Assembly (NCBI GenBank): GCA_022709695.1
Contig: JAKLII010000001.1
Location: 336,881 to 400,880, forward strand
Direction: 5' to 3'
DNA: 64,000 nucleotides
Source of the DNA: Bacteroidota bacterium
Lineage (GTDB): Bacteria > Bacteroidota > Bacteroidia > Bacteroidales > SKPS01
Below, piece after piece: positions 11,391 to 20,156 of the stretch. The notes under the pieces are model-generated. The model saw only the letters and a program-made list of their open reading frames with translations, did no database searches and was not told the DNA's origin. Both the position numbers and the translations under genes were made by a program. Each line of letters opens with the position of its first letter. Within the stretch, counting starts at the first letter, position 1.

Positions 11391-11690
11391 TTATTTGGAT
11401 CTGAGCTTATCCTTGTGCTTGGATAGCTGCTTACGTAAAGCTTCAACTGCCTGATCTGAAGCCTCTTCGAAAGTTTTACTCTGCTTGCTGGCAAAGAGGT
11501 CCGACCCCGGAATCATCAACCGGATGTCGGCAATCTTGTTCTGGTTATCCTCAACATTCTCTAATCGCAGTACCACTTCTGCCCCGATGACGCTCTCATA
11601 GACATTCCCGAGCTTGTCGAGTTTCGTCTGGACGAAGTTCTCCAGCTTCTTGTCGGCCTTAAAGTGCAAGGTTTGAATCGTAACTTTCAT
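11391..11690 (-). CDS. hpf: Ribosome hibernation promoting factor, short form
   Basis: A 99-residue HPF/RaiA-family protein beginning MKVTIQTLHFKADKKLENFVQ, with the family IRLMIPGSDLFASKQSKTFEEA segment. Such proteins bind the 30S subunit in stationary phase and promote inactive ribosome dimers. It is the short form, lacking the extra C-terminal dimerisation domain of long HPFs. It follows the xerC-type gene by 38 bases. Confidence 0.93.
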   Translation of the reverse strand: MKVTIQTLHFKADKKLENFVQTKLDKLGNVYESVIGAEVVLRLENVEDNQNKIADIRLMIPGSDLFASKQSKTFEEASDQAVEALRKQLSKHKDKLRSK

Positions 11691-11728
11691 ATAAGCCTCC
11701 TGTGTTTATGTTTGATTTTCAGCCTGCC

Positions 11729-12613
11729 TCAGGCACGCGGATGTGCCTGCTGGTAGACCTTTTTTAATTTCTCGGCCGTGTTGTGCGTGTATACCTGGGT
11801 CGAGGCCAGGCTGCTGTGCCCCAGCAGCTCCTTCACCGCATTGATGTCGGCCCCACCGTTCAGCATCGCTGTGGCAAAGCTGTGCCGGATGACGTGGGGG
11901 CTCCTCTTTGTCAGATTGGTAACCTCTGCCAGACTACGCTGCACCAATCGGTAAACAAATTTAGGGTAAATGGGTTTCCCGCGGGATGTTAAAAAAAGTG
12001 AAATCGCAGGATCAGCGCCAAAAGCGGCATCCCTCACCGTGGCATACGCCTGCAGCCGAAGGGTCATCTGCCGCCCCAGGGGGATGATGCGCTCCTTGTT
12101 CCGCTTCCCCAACACCCGAATCTGGTGCATCCTGCTACTTACCTGTCCCCGCTTCAGGCCGGTAAGCTCCGAAAGCCGCATCCCGGTCTGGTACAGGAGG
12201 TCGATAATCACCCGGTCGCGGATCCCTTCATAATCATCGCCGTGCATCACCCTGTCAAGCAACTCTTCCATCGAACTCTCATCCACATACTGAGGAAGCC
12301 TCTTCGGCGTCTTCATCGCTACTACAGATTCAACCGGAGAGACCTTCAGTAAACCCTCCTTCATGCACCAGCGATAAAAAGTACGTAACGTAACTACCTT
12401 GCGGTTGATGCTGCGCGGCGCAATACCCCCCTCCAGTAAAAATACCATCCACGACTTCACCACGGAACTGTCGGCCCCGGTGAAATCATCCGTTTCATAT
12501 TGCGTTGCAAGATATTCCCTGAAATCTTCCAGATCACGCCTGTATGCCGTAACCGTATGATCGGAGTATCGCTTTTCGAACTGCAGGTAATTCAGAAACC
12601 TATCTGCCATCAT
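11729..12613 (-). CDS. xerC: Tyrosine recombinase, XerC/XerD type
   Basis: A 294-residue site-specific tyrosine recombinase of the size typical for chromosome-dimer resolution. The N-terminal SAM-like core-binding domain spans about residues 1-90. Catalytic residues seen in the C-terminal domain are Arg in TGMRLSEL, HxxR in HVIRHSFAT, His in LGHSSL and Tyr in TQVYTHNT. Two adjacent ATGs (12613 and 12610) are possible starts. The rpsU-xerC-hpf context is the usual Bacteroidota one and argues for the housekeeping enzyme rather than an integrase. XerC versus XerD cannot be settled from one gene. Confidence 0.88.
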   Translation of the reverse strand: MMADRFLNYLQFEKRYSDHTVTAYRRDLEDFREYLATQYETDDFTGADSSVVKSWMVFLLEGGIAPRSINRKVVTLRTFYRWCMKEGLLKVSPVESVVAMKTPKRLPQYVDESSMEELLDRVMHGDDYEGIRDRVIIDLLYQTGMRLSELTGLKRGQVSSRMHQIRVLGKRNKERIIPLGRQMTLRLQAYATVRDAAFGADPAISLFLTSRGKPIYPKFVYRLVQRSLAEVTNLTKRSPHVIRHSFATAMLNGGADINAVKELLGHSSLASTQVYTHNTAEKLKKVYQQAHPRA

Positions 12614-12693
12614 ATCCTCTCATTCATCCCTGATCCGCCATTTTTGATACGGATAAAGATACACCTTTGAAAACCGCTTGTCAAGAGAAAATT

Positions 12694-12729
12694 AAAAAAA
12701 ATACCGGATGCCTTTTCAACAACCGGTAT
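12694..12729 (-). terminator. Rho-independent terminator downstream of rpsU
   Basis: On the minus strand ATACCGG pairs perfectly with CCGGTAT across a 15-nt loop and is followed by seven or more Ts. It starts 20 bases after the rpsU stop codon. Confidence 0.85.
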
Positions 12730-12749
12730 CATGCCTTTCAACAGTACGA

Positions 12750-12944
12750 TCAGTTCTCGGCCTGCTGCTGCATCATGTTCTTGTAAACTGCCTTGATCTT
12801 TTGCTCACGCTTGGTCACAGAAGGCTTGGTGAACTTCTGCCGGTCGCGTAACTCACGTACCACTCCGGTCTTCTCAAACTTACGCTTCAGCTTCTTTAAC
12901 GCTCTCTCAATGTTTTCGCCTTCTTTTACAGGAACAATGATCAT
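12750..12944 (-). CDS. rpsU: 30S ribosomal protein S21
   Basis: A 64-residue S21 with the family start MIIVPVKEGENIERALKKLKRKFEKTGV and a basic C-terminal half. It has its own promoter-like TACCTTTG element about 50 bases upstream and a strong terminator, so it is probably a single-gene unit in front of xerC-hpf. Confidence 0.97.
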   Translation of the reverse strand: MIIVPVKEGENIERALKKLKRKFEKTGVVRELRDRQKFTKPSVTKREQKIKAVYKNMMQQQAEN

Positions 12945-12994
12945 AAATATACCTGCCTTTCAAATGGGTTAATAATCCGGTTAATTTCAGGGCG

Positions 12995-13002
12995 CAAAGG
13001 TA
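12995..13002 (-). promoter_or_regulatory. Promoter -7 element for rpsU
   Basis: TACCTTTG on the minus strand matches the Bacteroidota consensus TAnnTTTG exactly. It would place the transcript start about 45 bases upstream of rpsU. A TTTG-like -33 box is not clearly placed. Confidence 0.6.
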
Positions 13003-13040
13003 CACATTTTTTTCAAAACAAAGCGGTTTTTGAAAAAGTT

Positions 13041-13118
13041 TAGGAAGTTGAGGAAGTTAAGGAAGTTTAGATGATTTTGGTTTATCCGGTTTCTCAACCT
13101 CCTCAACCTCCTCAACAT
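13041..13118. repeat. Two opposed 9-bp tandem-repeat arrays downstream of the S9 peptidase gene
   Basis: On the plus strand AGGAAGTTG, AGGAAGTTA and AGGAAGTTT occur in tandem (about 13042-13068), followed by tandem AACCTCCTC units (about 13095-13116). The second array is nearly the reverse complement of the first, so the pair can fold into a long imperfect hairpin. It directly follows the peptidase stop codon (13121-13123) and may serve as its terminator. Confidence 0.6.
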
Positions 13119-13120
13119 AA

Positions 13121-15289
13121 TTAGAGGTTCTCCTCCAGGAACTTCGTAAGCATATCGTACAGGTGCTTGCGGGTGTTTCCTCCGTAGATCCCGTGATTGC
13201 GGTTGGGATAGACAAAAAGCTCAAACTGCTTGTCGGCAGCTACCAGCGCTGTAACCAGGTCATAGGAATTCTGTACATGTACATTATCATCTGTAGTGCC
13301 GTGCACAAGGAGGTACTTCCCCTGCAGCTTCTTCACATGGTTGATCGGCGAATTCTGGTCGTAATTTTCCCCGTTTTCCTGGGGCGTGCGCATAAACCGC
13401 TCGGTGTAGATGTTGTCGTAGTACCTCCAGTTGGTCACCGGAGCCACGGCAATACCGGTTTTGAAGACATCGGCCCCCTTGGTCATGCACAGGGTCGACA
13501 TGTAACCACCATAGCTCCACCCCCAGATTCCGATCCGGTCCTTGTCGACCCACGGCAATGAACCCAGGTACTTTGCCGCAGCAATCTGGTCCTCTGTTTC
13601 CAGCTTTCCGAGCTGCAGGTAGGTGCATTTCTTGAACGCCTCACCGCGGCGGCCTGTGCCGCGGTTGTCCACTGAAACCACCACGAAACCCTTTTGCGTA
13701 AGCTGCTGAAACCAGAGGTTCTGGTAGCTCCAGCCGTTGGTAACTGTCTGAGAACCGGGTCCGCCGTATACGTACATCAGCACCGGATACTTTTGTACCG
13801 GATCAAAGTTCTCGGGTTTAATCACCCAGTAATTCAGTTCAACCCCTTCAGAGGTGGAGAATTTATCGAATTCCACCTTGCCCATGGCATATTGCCTGAG
13901 CTGCAGCTGCAATTGCATATTGTCCTCCAGGACCACCAGTTCTTTCCCTTTCCGGTTCACAATCGAATAGCGATCGGGGGTGTTGGCATCCGACCAATGG
14001 AGGATGTAATACGCATAGGTATGGCTGAAATCGGCGTCGTTGTCGCCCGCCAGGGTCGAAAGCTGCGTTTCCTTTTTGCCGTCGAGGCGTATCGAGAATA
14101 ATTCCGTGTTGATGGGGGACGATTTCGCTGCCCGGTAAAAGCACAGCTGGTTTTTCTCATCAATTCCCTTGATATCCACCACATCGAAGTTACCGGAAGT
14201 AAGCTGCACCTCTTTGCTATCCTTCAGATGCCTGGTATAAATATGCTGATACCCGCTTTTTTCACTGGTGAACACCAGCCGGTCGGATGCAAAGAAGAGA
14301 TTGTCGGTGATTTCTATGTAATACGGGTTGGTCTCTTCATAAAATATCTTTGTGGCGCCGCTTACAGGGTTTGCCAGCAGCACCTCCAGATGGTTCTGCA
14401 AACGATTCATTCTCAATACTGCCAGGGCAGTATCACTGGCGGTCCACAAAATCCTCGGGATATACTGATCGGTTTCTGTTCCGGTATTGATCAGGGCATA
14501 TTCACCCTCTTCCAGGTCATAGGTATGGATGGTAACCACACTGTTATCCTCACCGGCCTTGGGATATTTGTACTTCACCTCGCGGGGGTAGAGGGGGCCG
14601 TGGAAGGTAAGTGTAAATTCCTTCACTTCGCTCTCGTCGAAGCGGTACCAGGCGATGAATTTCCCTGTGGGTGACCATTGAAATCCCTTGGTGAACGAAA
14701 ACTCCTCTTCATACACCCAGTCGCATGTACCATTAATAATGTAGTTCTCTTTTCCATCCTGCGTGATGGCTGCTTCCCATCCGTTGGTAAGATCAGTGAC
14801 GTACAGGTTGTTGTTGCGTACAAAGGCTGCCTTATCCCCTTTTGGGGAGAATTCTGCCAGCCTTTGCCGTCCGGCTTCACGGGAGGCAAGCGGCTTTACA
14901 TTTTTCCCCCTGAGGTCGTATATGTAGAAAAAACCGCTGGTGGAGTGACGGTAAATCGGGCGCAGATCGGTTCCGATCAGTACTTTCGACTCGTCGGCAC
15001 TGAAAGCATATTCATCCAGACTCAGCACTTCGCCGAATTCATCCTTCAACAAATCACCATTTACCAGGGTATCAACCACTTTGCCGGTCTCATAGGCATA
15101 CCGTATAATGCAGTTGCCATCCAGCACGGTAAAATGCTGGCCGTCGTTCATAGAGCGGATATCGCTGATCCCATTGCTGCGGAAAGTGAATGTACGCCAC
15201 AGATCTTCGGTGGTAATCTGCTTCTTCTGTGCTGTGGCTCCGGCAACCAGCCACAGAAGCATCATCAAAAAGAGGGTTGATTTCTTCAT
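13121..15289 (-). CDS. S9 family peptidase, dipeptidyl peptidase IV type
   Basis: A secreted serine exopeptidase of about 722 residues that releases dipeptides, typically X-Pro, from oligopeptides in the periplasm. The start is set at MKKSTLFLMMLLWLVAGATAQ, a clean signal peptide; a longer in-frame reading would begin inside an inverted repeat. The N-terminal beta-propeller (DPPIV_N, about 40-490) precedes an alpha/beta-hydrolase. Its nucleophile is in GWSYGGY (Ser about 592), the Asp pair in HGTTDDNVH (about 666) and the His in NRNHGIYGG (about 698). Length and motif spacing fit DPP-IV. An exact TAnnTTTG element lies upstream. Confidence 0.93.
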   Translation of the reverse strand: MKKSTLFLMMLLWLVAGATAQKKQITTEDLWRTFTFRSNGISDIRSMNDGQHFTVLDGNCIIRYAYETGKVVDTLVNGDLLKDEFGEVLSLDEYAFSADESKVLIGTDLRPIYRHSTSGFFYIYDLRGKNVKPLASREAGRQRLAEFSPKGDKAAFVRNNNLYVTDLTNGWEAAITQDGKENYIINGTCDWVYEEEFSFTKGFQWSPTGKFIAWYRFDESEVKEFTLTFHGPLYPREVKYKYPKAGEDNSVVTIHTYDLEEGEYALINTGTETDQYIPRILWTASDTALAVLRMNRLQNHLEVLLANPVSGATKIFYEETNPYYIEITDNLFFASDRLVFTSEKSGYQHIYTRHLKDSKEVQLTSGNFDVVDIKGIDEKNQLCFYRAAKSSPINTELFSIRLDGKKETQLSTLAGDNDADFSHTYAYYILHWSDANTPDRYSIVNRKGKELVVLEDNMQLQLQLRQYAMGKVEFDKFSTSEGVELNYWVIKPENFDPVQKYPVLMYVYGGPGSQTVTNGWSYQNLWFQQLTQKGFVVVSVDNRGTGRRGEAFKKCTYLQLGKLETEDQIAAAKYLGSLPWVDKDRIGIWGWSYGGYMSTLCMTKGADVFKTGIAVAPVTNWRYYDNIYTERFMRTPQENGENYDQNSPINHVKKLQGKYLLVHGTTDDNVHVQNSYDLVTALVAADKQFELFVYPNRNHGIYGGNTRKHLYDMLTKFLEENL

Positions 15290-15309
15290 TTTGCCTGTTT
15301 TCAGGATAA

Positions 15310-15346
15310 TTTGCGGGCAAAAATAGTGATTATTTCTGCCCGCAAA
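15310..15346. promoter_or_regulatory. 16-bp inverted repeat overlapping a -7 element (TATTTTTG at 15318-15325, minus)
   Basis: TTTGCGGGCAAAAATA and TATTTCTGCCCGCAAA are reverse complements with one mismatch and a 5-base spacer. On the minus strand the structure contains TATTTTTG, an exact TAnnTTTG match about 30 bases before the peptidase start. It sits 14 bases after the stop of the upstream minus-strand gene. It could be a terminator-like hairpin (no T-run follows) or an operator over the promoter. Confidence 0.55.
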
Positions 15347-15360
15347 CAGGAAGAGATGAA

Positions 15361-17496
15361 TCAATAACCTGTTTCGAAAACTCCGGCATCAGCCTTTGTA
15401 AGTTTCCTCTGTGCTGCGATCACGTCCAATGCCTTATTGATGCCGGGTACCACCTCATTGGGCTCGTTTGATCCGGGTTTCATCATCATAATAATCACAT
15501 CTTTAACCACTACAGAGTCGGTTGTAACTGGTGGCAGGGGAACCGTTCTGAACGTAAGCACCGGGTCTTCAACCACAATTTCTTTAATATCAGAAAATTC
15601 AGGACAAAACATACACATACACCAGCCGTTGTGCATCGAACAATTACAGTAAAAGGTAACACTATTATCCTGTTTGCAGCCACAGGGATTGGGAGGACAT
15701 GGGGCTTGCTTTGCACCAATCACGGTAATTCCGGTGCCCACAGCCGGACCCCCGCCTGATTGGATCAGGTTAAACATTGCTTCAGAGAGCTCATGGTTTT
15801 CACCACCTGCTGATCCGTCGGACGGAGCAACCCCTTTTACCATCCGGTCAGTTTCTCCTGCAATAATTTTCACTCCGGCGAATGCCTTCTCCAAATCGTT
15901 GCCGGTAGATTGTACCGATTGGGGATCTACCGATCCATCCTCTGGATACATCAGATGAAACCTGTATTTCACCTCTTTGCCAGCTATCTCCTTCATCGGC
16001 AGATCATAGCGCACAGGAGCATTTCCCGAAGCCGGATACCCATTCTGCCTAAATGTATTCACCTGTTCCAGCCCCTTTGTGATACCAGACATCACGTCAC
16101 GCACGGTTTGCGATTCCTCAGCCATCATTACAATAATAATATCCTTCACTTCTGATGTGTCGGTTGTTACCGGGGGCACAATTCTTTTACCTAAAGTCAG
16201 AGATATATCTTCCTCTTCGATGGCTTTTATTTCACTGAATATCGGACAAAACGCGCACATACACCAGCCCAGCGCCATGGTACAGTTGCAGTAGAAGGTC
16301 ACGGTGTTATCCTTTTTGCATCCGCATGGATCTGGCGGACAAGGAGATTGCTTGGCTCCGATGACGGTAACCCCACCCCCGGCCTGCCATCCACCACCCG
16401 CTTCTACCATGGCAAACAAAGCCTCTGCCAGCTGATCAGCCCCGGGATTCTGCGCGGCTATTTTTCCGGTGGCATCCGGCAGGGTTACCAGCTTGTTCTT
16501 CGGTTTTCCGGCCAGAATGGTCCTACCGGCAAAAGACTCATTCAGGGCACCCTGCAGGGCAACAGCCTCCGACTGATCAACACCTTCGGGGTACAACACT
16601 GTGAAGTTATACCGGATCGTCTTTCCGGAATCTGGTGTACCTGCAACAACTGGTTCCTCAGACTTAATTCTGAAGGTTACAGGTTTCGCGAATCCGGCAT
16701 TCTCCTCAAACCAGGGTTCGCCATTAAGGTTAACCGGCATTACACTCCATACATACCGTTTGCCGGCTTCCAGAAAACTGAGTTCATCAAGCATCATTAA
16801 CCTGCCAATGGTAAAATAGTCCACCTCCATCACTCCGGGATAATTTACCAGTAAGGCCTGCGAGGGATTCTGATGCGACAACACCTCGCTGATGACAAAT
16901 TTGTATTGCAGCCCTTCCGAAGCCGGAGGCACGGGCGACATCGGACTCCACGTGAACATGGCTGACATCAGCTGCGAAGCAGTAACCTCCACATCCCCGG
17001 CAGGCCAGATCAGCTCGGGTGCCTGGTAGGCCGTGATCATGAGATTCCGGCAAACTTCAGTGGGAGTCGAAAGGGTCTGGCCGTTCAGATCCAGCAGCGA
17101 TACACATGCCCGGTAATTGCCCGCAGGGAGCATCCCCGTCCTGATCACCTTTTCCCTGATGTTGCCGTAGAAGTTTACCGCATTCCCCGGCACCACCTCA
17201 TCGGCCATAAATACCTCCGACCCGGTAACTACCGCATGCACAGGCATCAGGGTCAAATTGTTATCAGCCACCAGATTGTCTTCCAGGTAGAGCCTGAAAC
17301 GAATCTTGTACTCCTTCCCTTCCAGCGAAGGATTGGATGAGGTGACCGTAAGGGTGAGCACCTCGTTGCGGTCAACCCAGTCTGAAATTCTCGGATTCGG
17401 ATTGGCATCCATATTCAGCAGGATCTGAACCTGCCCCATCAACAGGGTGGAGTTCAGTGCCAGCAGCAGCATTATCAGGGATTTGGTTTGTTTCAT
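15361..17496 (-). CDS. Secreted protein with two eight-cysteine modules
   Basis: A 711-residue exported protein of unknown function. A signal peptide (MKQTKSLIMLLLALNSTLLMGQ) is followed by a beta-rich N-terminal half (about 25-285) with fibronectin-like features such as WSPMSPVPPASEGLQYKF. The C-terminal part is an internal duplication, about 290-500 and 510-700. Each copy has a YxFxxxYPE strand, an EA(M/L)FxxxxxGGG segment, GxTVIGAKQxPCPP, then the module CPPxPCGCKxDN...FYCNC...GWCMCxFCP with eight cysteines in about 34 residues (about 385-418 and 599-632). It lies upstream of the S9 peptidase and downstream of an outer-membrane protein gene on the same strand. I vaguely relate the N-terminus to large Bacteroidota surface proteins but cannot name a family. 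Confidence 0.8.
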   Translation of the reverse strand: MKQTKSLIMLLLALNSTLLMGQVQILLNMDANPNPRISDWVDRNEVLTLTVTSSNPSLEGKEYKIRFRLYLEDNLVADNNLTLMPVHAVVTGSEVFMADEVVPGNAVNFYGNIREKVIRTGMLPAGNYRACVSLLDLNGQTLSTPTEVCRNLMITAYQAPELIWPAGDVEVTASQLMSAMFTWSPMSPVPPASEGLQYKFVISEVLSHQNPSQALLVNYPGVMEVDYFTIGRLMMLDELSFLEAGKRYVWSVMPVNLNGEPWFEENAGFAKPVTFRIKSEEPVVAGTPDSGKTIRYNFTVLYPEGVDQSEAVALQGALNESFAGRTILAGKPKNKLVTLPDATGKIAAQNPGADQLAEALFAMVEAGGGWQAGGGVTVIGAKQSPCPPDPCGCKKDNTVTFYCNCTMALGWCMCAFCPIFSEIKAIEEEDISLTLGKRIVPPVTTDTSEVKDIIIVMMAEESQTVRDVMSGITKGLEQVNTFRQNGYPASGNAPVRYDLPMKEIAGKEVKYRFHLMYPEDGSVDPQSVQSTGNDLEKAFAGVKIIAGETDRMVKGVAPSDGSAGGENHELSEAMFNLIQSGGGPAVGTGITVIGAKQAPCPPNPCGCKQDNSVTFYCNCSMHNGWCMCMFCPEFSDIKEIVVEDPVLTFRTVPLPPVTTDSVVVKDVIIMMMKPGSNEPNEVVPGINKALDVIAAQRKLTKADAGVFETGY

Positions 17497-17523
17497 AAGG
17501 CAGGTAGGTTTAGGCGTTTAAGT

Positions 17524-17609
17524 GTTCAAGGTTCGAGGTTCAAGGTTCAAAATAAGTCTTTGATCTTTAAACTTTGATCCTTGATCTTTGAACTTTGATC
17601 TTTGATCCA
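17524..17609 (-). repeat. Heptad repeat tract (GATCAAA/GTTCAAA units)
   Basis: Degenerate 7-bp units (TTGATCT, TTGATCC, TTGAACT on the plus strand) fill the gap between the outer-membrane protein stop and the next gene. Read in the direction of the upstream gene they are AAGATCA/AAGTTCA. Confidence 0.75.
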
Positions 17610-19307
17610 TTATATAAATCTCTTTCTTACCGATATACTCATTCGGTTCTCAAGTGTGGTGGCATTGGGTTTACGGGATCCGTAGGTATAATGCGACAGG
17701 TTCCAGGCTATTCCTATATCGTACCCACCTTTGATCCTGTATTCGGTTTTCAGGATCAGGCGGGTCCGGTAATCCGTTGTAAACCCGCTCAGACGGATCG
17801 ATGCAACGGATAGATTGGCGGAAGGGGTAAGTCCGATCCGGCTGAAACGGTATCTGGCATGCACACCCCCATGCAGGATTTTGAGTCCGGATGCCGGGGT
17901 TTCATTATCGAGATACAAGCCATTGAATCCCACACTCAGAGGAAGACCGCTGAAGGCAGCCTGATAATTCAGCTGCGCCGATTCGGAGCGGGTGGGCTGG
18001 GTTTCTCCGGTGGCTGCATTCAGCTCATCAAAGTACTGAAGGGAAGGTCCTGCACTGAACGTATGCACCATTCTTTTGCCCGCATAACGCCAGGTGGGAA
18101 TCATCGAGGCCATCTGCTGGATCATCTCCACGCGCAGGGTGTCGTACAGCACCTGATTGCGATACCCGAAGTTGGTGTACAGGGCATTCAGCGACCAGCG
18201 ATCGGAAAGTTTCAGATACAGATTCGTGCTGGCAATCAGCCGGCGTGAGCCGTAAAGCCGCGTTTCGCTCAGGTTCGTAATTCTTAATCCACCGGTACCA
18301 TTGAAGATCAGTCGGTTGTCAAAAAGCTGCAGTCCCGTTTTCAGGTTGTAATCCACCAGGTCATTCTCTGCGACCCTGTAGCCTGCAGGCACAAAACCGG
18401 CACCCAGGAAGCGCACTTCTCCGCCAAAGGTAACATGGTCCGTCCGCCATTCGATGGAGGAGATATTAGAGAAATCGGCATAGCTCGAAAGGTTCAGCGG
18501 GAAAAGTGTTCCGGCCAGTTCAGCGCCTGGCAAACCTTTCGGTGATCCGGCTGCCAGGAGGTTATGCGTGGCTACCGAAACGGCGGTTTCAGTCTTCAAG
18601 TATAGCCTGCGGGCAAACCTCAGCTGCAATTCCGGCGAAACAGTGAGCGCTGCGCGTGGCCGAACACCCGCAGGAATCGTGTCAAGGGAGTTTTGCAGGT
18701 CCTTCAGATGCACCAGGTTCAGCACAAAACGGTTCTTCTGTTCGCTGCCGCCCCCGATACGTGCCGCAAAAATGTGCTGCTCATACGCCCCGGCCGAAAG
18801 GCTCAGCGGATCGGCATTCACAGCCTCCTGCGAACGGCCATAGCTGGCGGAAAACAGGAATTTGCCGGGCTTCAGCTCCACTCCGGCACCGAAAACCGGC
18901 ATATCTCCCGTGGTAAGATAGGAATATGAAGGGGTATGGGTTCCGAGATCTGCACGGAACCACTTCCAGGTCGGACTGATCCGGATGTTGTTGCGGGGAT
19001 TCTGCACATACCCGATAAAACGTTCCTCAGGCAGGTTGGGCAGAAACTGGGAACCCTCCTGGTTCGTAAGGTCAATGTTGATTGGAATGGAAAAATAATC
19101 ACCCAGCTGAAACACCACGCCGGATGAGAAACGTACAAGATGCTCAGGGAAACGTGGCCTGAACAGGGGATAATTATCAGCATCATTCTGATAATAATCG
19201 TAATAGATACCCGCATTCCCGGTGAACTTGAATTTACTCCCATCCTGCGCCCGGGTAATCAACCCCAAAAAACCGGCAACGAAAATCAGTAAAAGTATTC
19301 TCTGCAT
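17610..19307 (-). CDS. Outer-membrane beta-barrel protein of unknown function
   Basis: A 565-residue protein with signal peptide MQRILLLIFVAGFLGLITRAQ. The rest is rich in alternating hydrophobic/polar strands with aromatic girdle residues (YGRSQE, FSASYG, ALYTNFGYRN, GFNGLYLDN) and ends in a strand terminating in RKRFI, as expected for a Bam-inserted barrel. No catalytic motif is visible. It is upstream of the cysteine-module protein on the same strand, separated by a repeat tract, so the two may be surface partners (inference). Confidence 0.75.
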   Translation of the reverse strand: MQRILLLIFVAGFLGLITRAQDGSKFKFTGNAGIYYDYYQNDADNYPLFRPRFPEHLVRFSSGVVFQLGDYFSIPINIDLTNQEGSQFLPNLPEERFIGYVQNPRNNIRISPTWKWFRADLGTHTPSYSYLTTGDMPVFGAGVELKPGKFLFSASYGRSQEAVNADPLSLSAGAYEQHIFAARIGGGSEQKNRFVLNLVHLKDLQNSLDTIPAGVRPRAALTVSPELQLRFARRLYLKTETAVSVATHNLLAAGSPKGLPGAELAGTLFPLNLSSYADFSNISSIEWRTDHVTFGGEVRFLGAGFVPAGYRVAENDLVDYNLKTGLQLFDNRLIFNGTGGLRITNLSETRLYGSRRLIASTNLYLKLSDRWSLNALYTNFGYRNQVLYDTLRVEMIQQMASMIPTWRYAGKRMVHTFSAGPSLQYFDELNAATGETQPTRSESAQLNYQAAFSGLPLSVGFNGLYLDNETPASGLKILHGGVHARYRFSRIGLTPSANLSVASIRLSGFTTDYRTRLILKTEYRIKGGYDIGIAWNLSHYTYGSRKPNATTLENRMSISVRKRFI

Positions 19308-19587
19308 GCCTTTTACATTTGATAACGGAATGATAACACTCCGGCATGGATCGGGTTTGTTAACAGCCTGACAATATGGTTAACAGAGTGTTAAGGAGGA
19401 CCAAGGATCAAGGATTAAAGTTCAGGGATCAAAGAGTTTTGAGTGATGAGTTAGGAATTATGAGTTATGAGTTATGAGTGATTGTCTGTCCATGCCTGAT
19501 TGACGTTGATCTTTGAACGTTGAACCTTAATCCCAATCCCTCCATAAAAAATAATCCCCTGACAGTACAATTCCCTCCATCGGGTTG
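19308..19587. repeat. Intergenic region with heptad tracts between divergent genes
   Basis: The gap between the divergent outer-membrane and T9SS genes. From about 19401 to 19530 it holds degenerate 7-bp repeats: AAGGATC units, then GAGTTAT units (about 19447-19479), then TTGATCT/TTGAACG. The rest shows no gene or clear structure. Confidence 0.7.
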
Positions 19588-19595
19588 TACCTTTG
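19588..19595 (+). promoter_or_regulatory. Promoter -7 element for the T9SS/tail-fibre operon
   Basis: TACCTTTG is an exact TAnnTTTG match. It predicts a transcript start near 19602 and a leader of about 43 bases before the ATG at 19645. Confidence 0.55.
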
Positions 19596-19644
19596 TTATC
19601 TAAACGTTTACCTTATTGGTTATCAATATTTAATCTCAATATAC

Positions 19645-20142
19645 ATGAAAAGGGCTATAGCTGTAGTAATTGGATGTATTGTATTCCTGATGTGGCTTCA
19701 ACCCACCATGGCACAGCAATCGGTTTCCGCTGCAGGGGGCAATTCCACAGGGACCGGAGGCTCTGTAAGTTACACCATAGGACAGATGGATTATCTGACC
19801 ATTACAGGCACCACCGGGTCTGCAGCCCAGGGGGTGCAGCAACCTTTTGAGATTTTCCAGTATGTGGCCGTGGAACAGCCGGACCCGGAATTATCCGGCT
19901 GGCAGATCTTTCCCAACCCTGCAACTGACTATGTGATCGTCCGATCCCAGGATCCATCCTTCATTTTGCAGGATCAATATTTCTGTCAGATTTTTAACAT
20001 CAGCGGAAAGATATTGATATACAATGAAATACAAAGTACAGAGACCACCATTATGCTTACAGGATGGTCGCCCGGGGTGTATTTGCTCCGCATTTCATCC
20101 GCCAGCGACACAGAACATAATTACTGTATCATTATAAAATAA
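19645..20142 (+). CDS. Short T9SS type A cargo-like protein
   Basis: A 165-residue exported protein. The start MKRAIAVVIGCIVFLMWLQPTMAQ is chosen because it gives a clean signal peptide; in-frame upstream codons add an implausible N-terminus. The mature protein has a Gly/Ser/Thr-rich stretch (SAAGGNSTGTGGSVSYTIGQ) and a C-terminal type IX sorting domain of type A (IFPNPATDYVIV, then a final strand near PGVYLLRISS). It should be secreted to the cell surface. It is coupled to the tail-fibre-like gene 14 bases downstream. Confidence 0.85.
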   Translation: MKRAIAVVIGCIVFLMWLQPTMAQQSVSAAGGNSTGTGGSVSYTIGQMDYLTITGTTGSAAQGVQQPFEIFQYVAVEQPDPELSGWQIFPNPATDYVIVRSQDPSFILQDQYFCQIFNISGKILIYNEIQSTETTIMLTGWSPGVYLLRISSASDTEHNYCIIIK

Positions 20143-20143
20143 C

Positions 20144-20149
20144 AGGAGG
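20144..20149 (+). promoter_or_regulatory. Full Shine-Dalgarno AGGAGG before the tail-fibre-like gene
   Basis: AGGAGG lies seven bases before the ATG at 20157. A complete Shine-Dalgarno sequence is unusual in this phylum, whose ribosomes rarely use one, and stands out among the other starts in this window. Confidence 0.65.
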
Positions 20150-20156
20150 AAATCCC

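Noticed and set aside
13121..15364. Longer N-terminus for the S9 peptidase
   Set aside because: The 25 extra residues are translated from an inverted repeat and precede a perfect signal peptide; ATG at 15289 is preferred.
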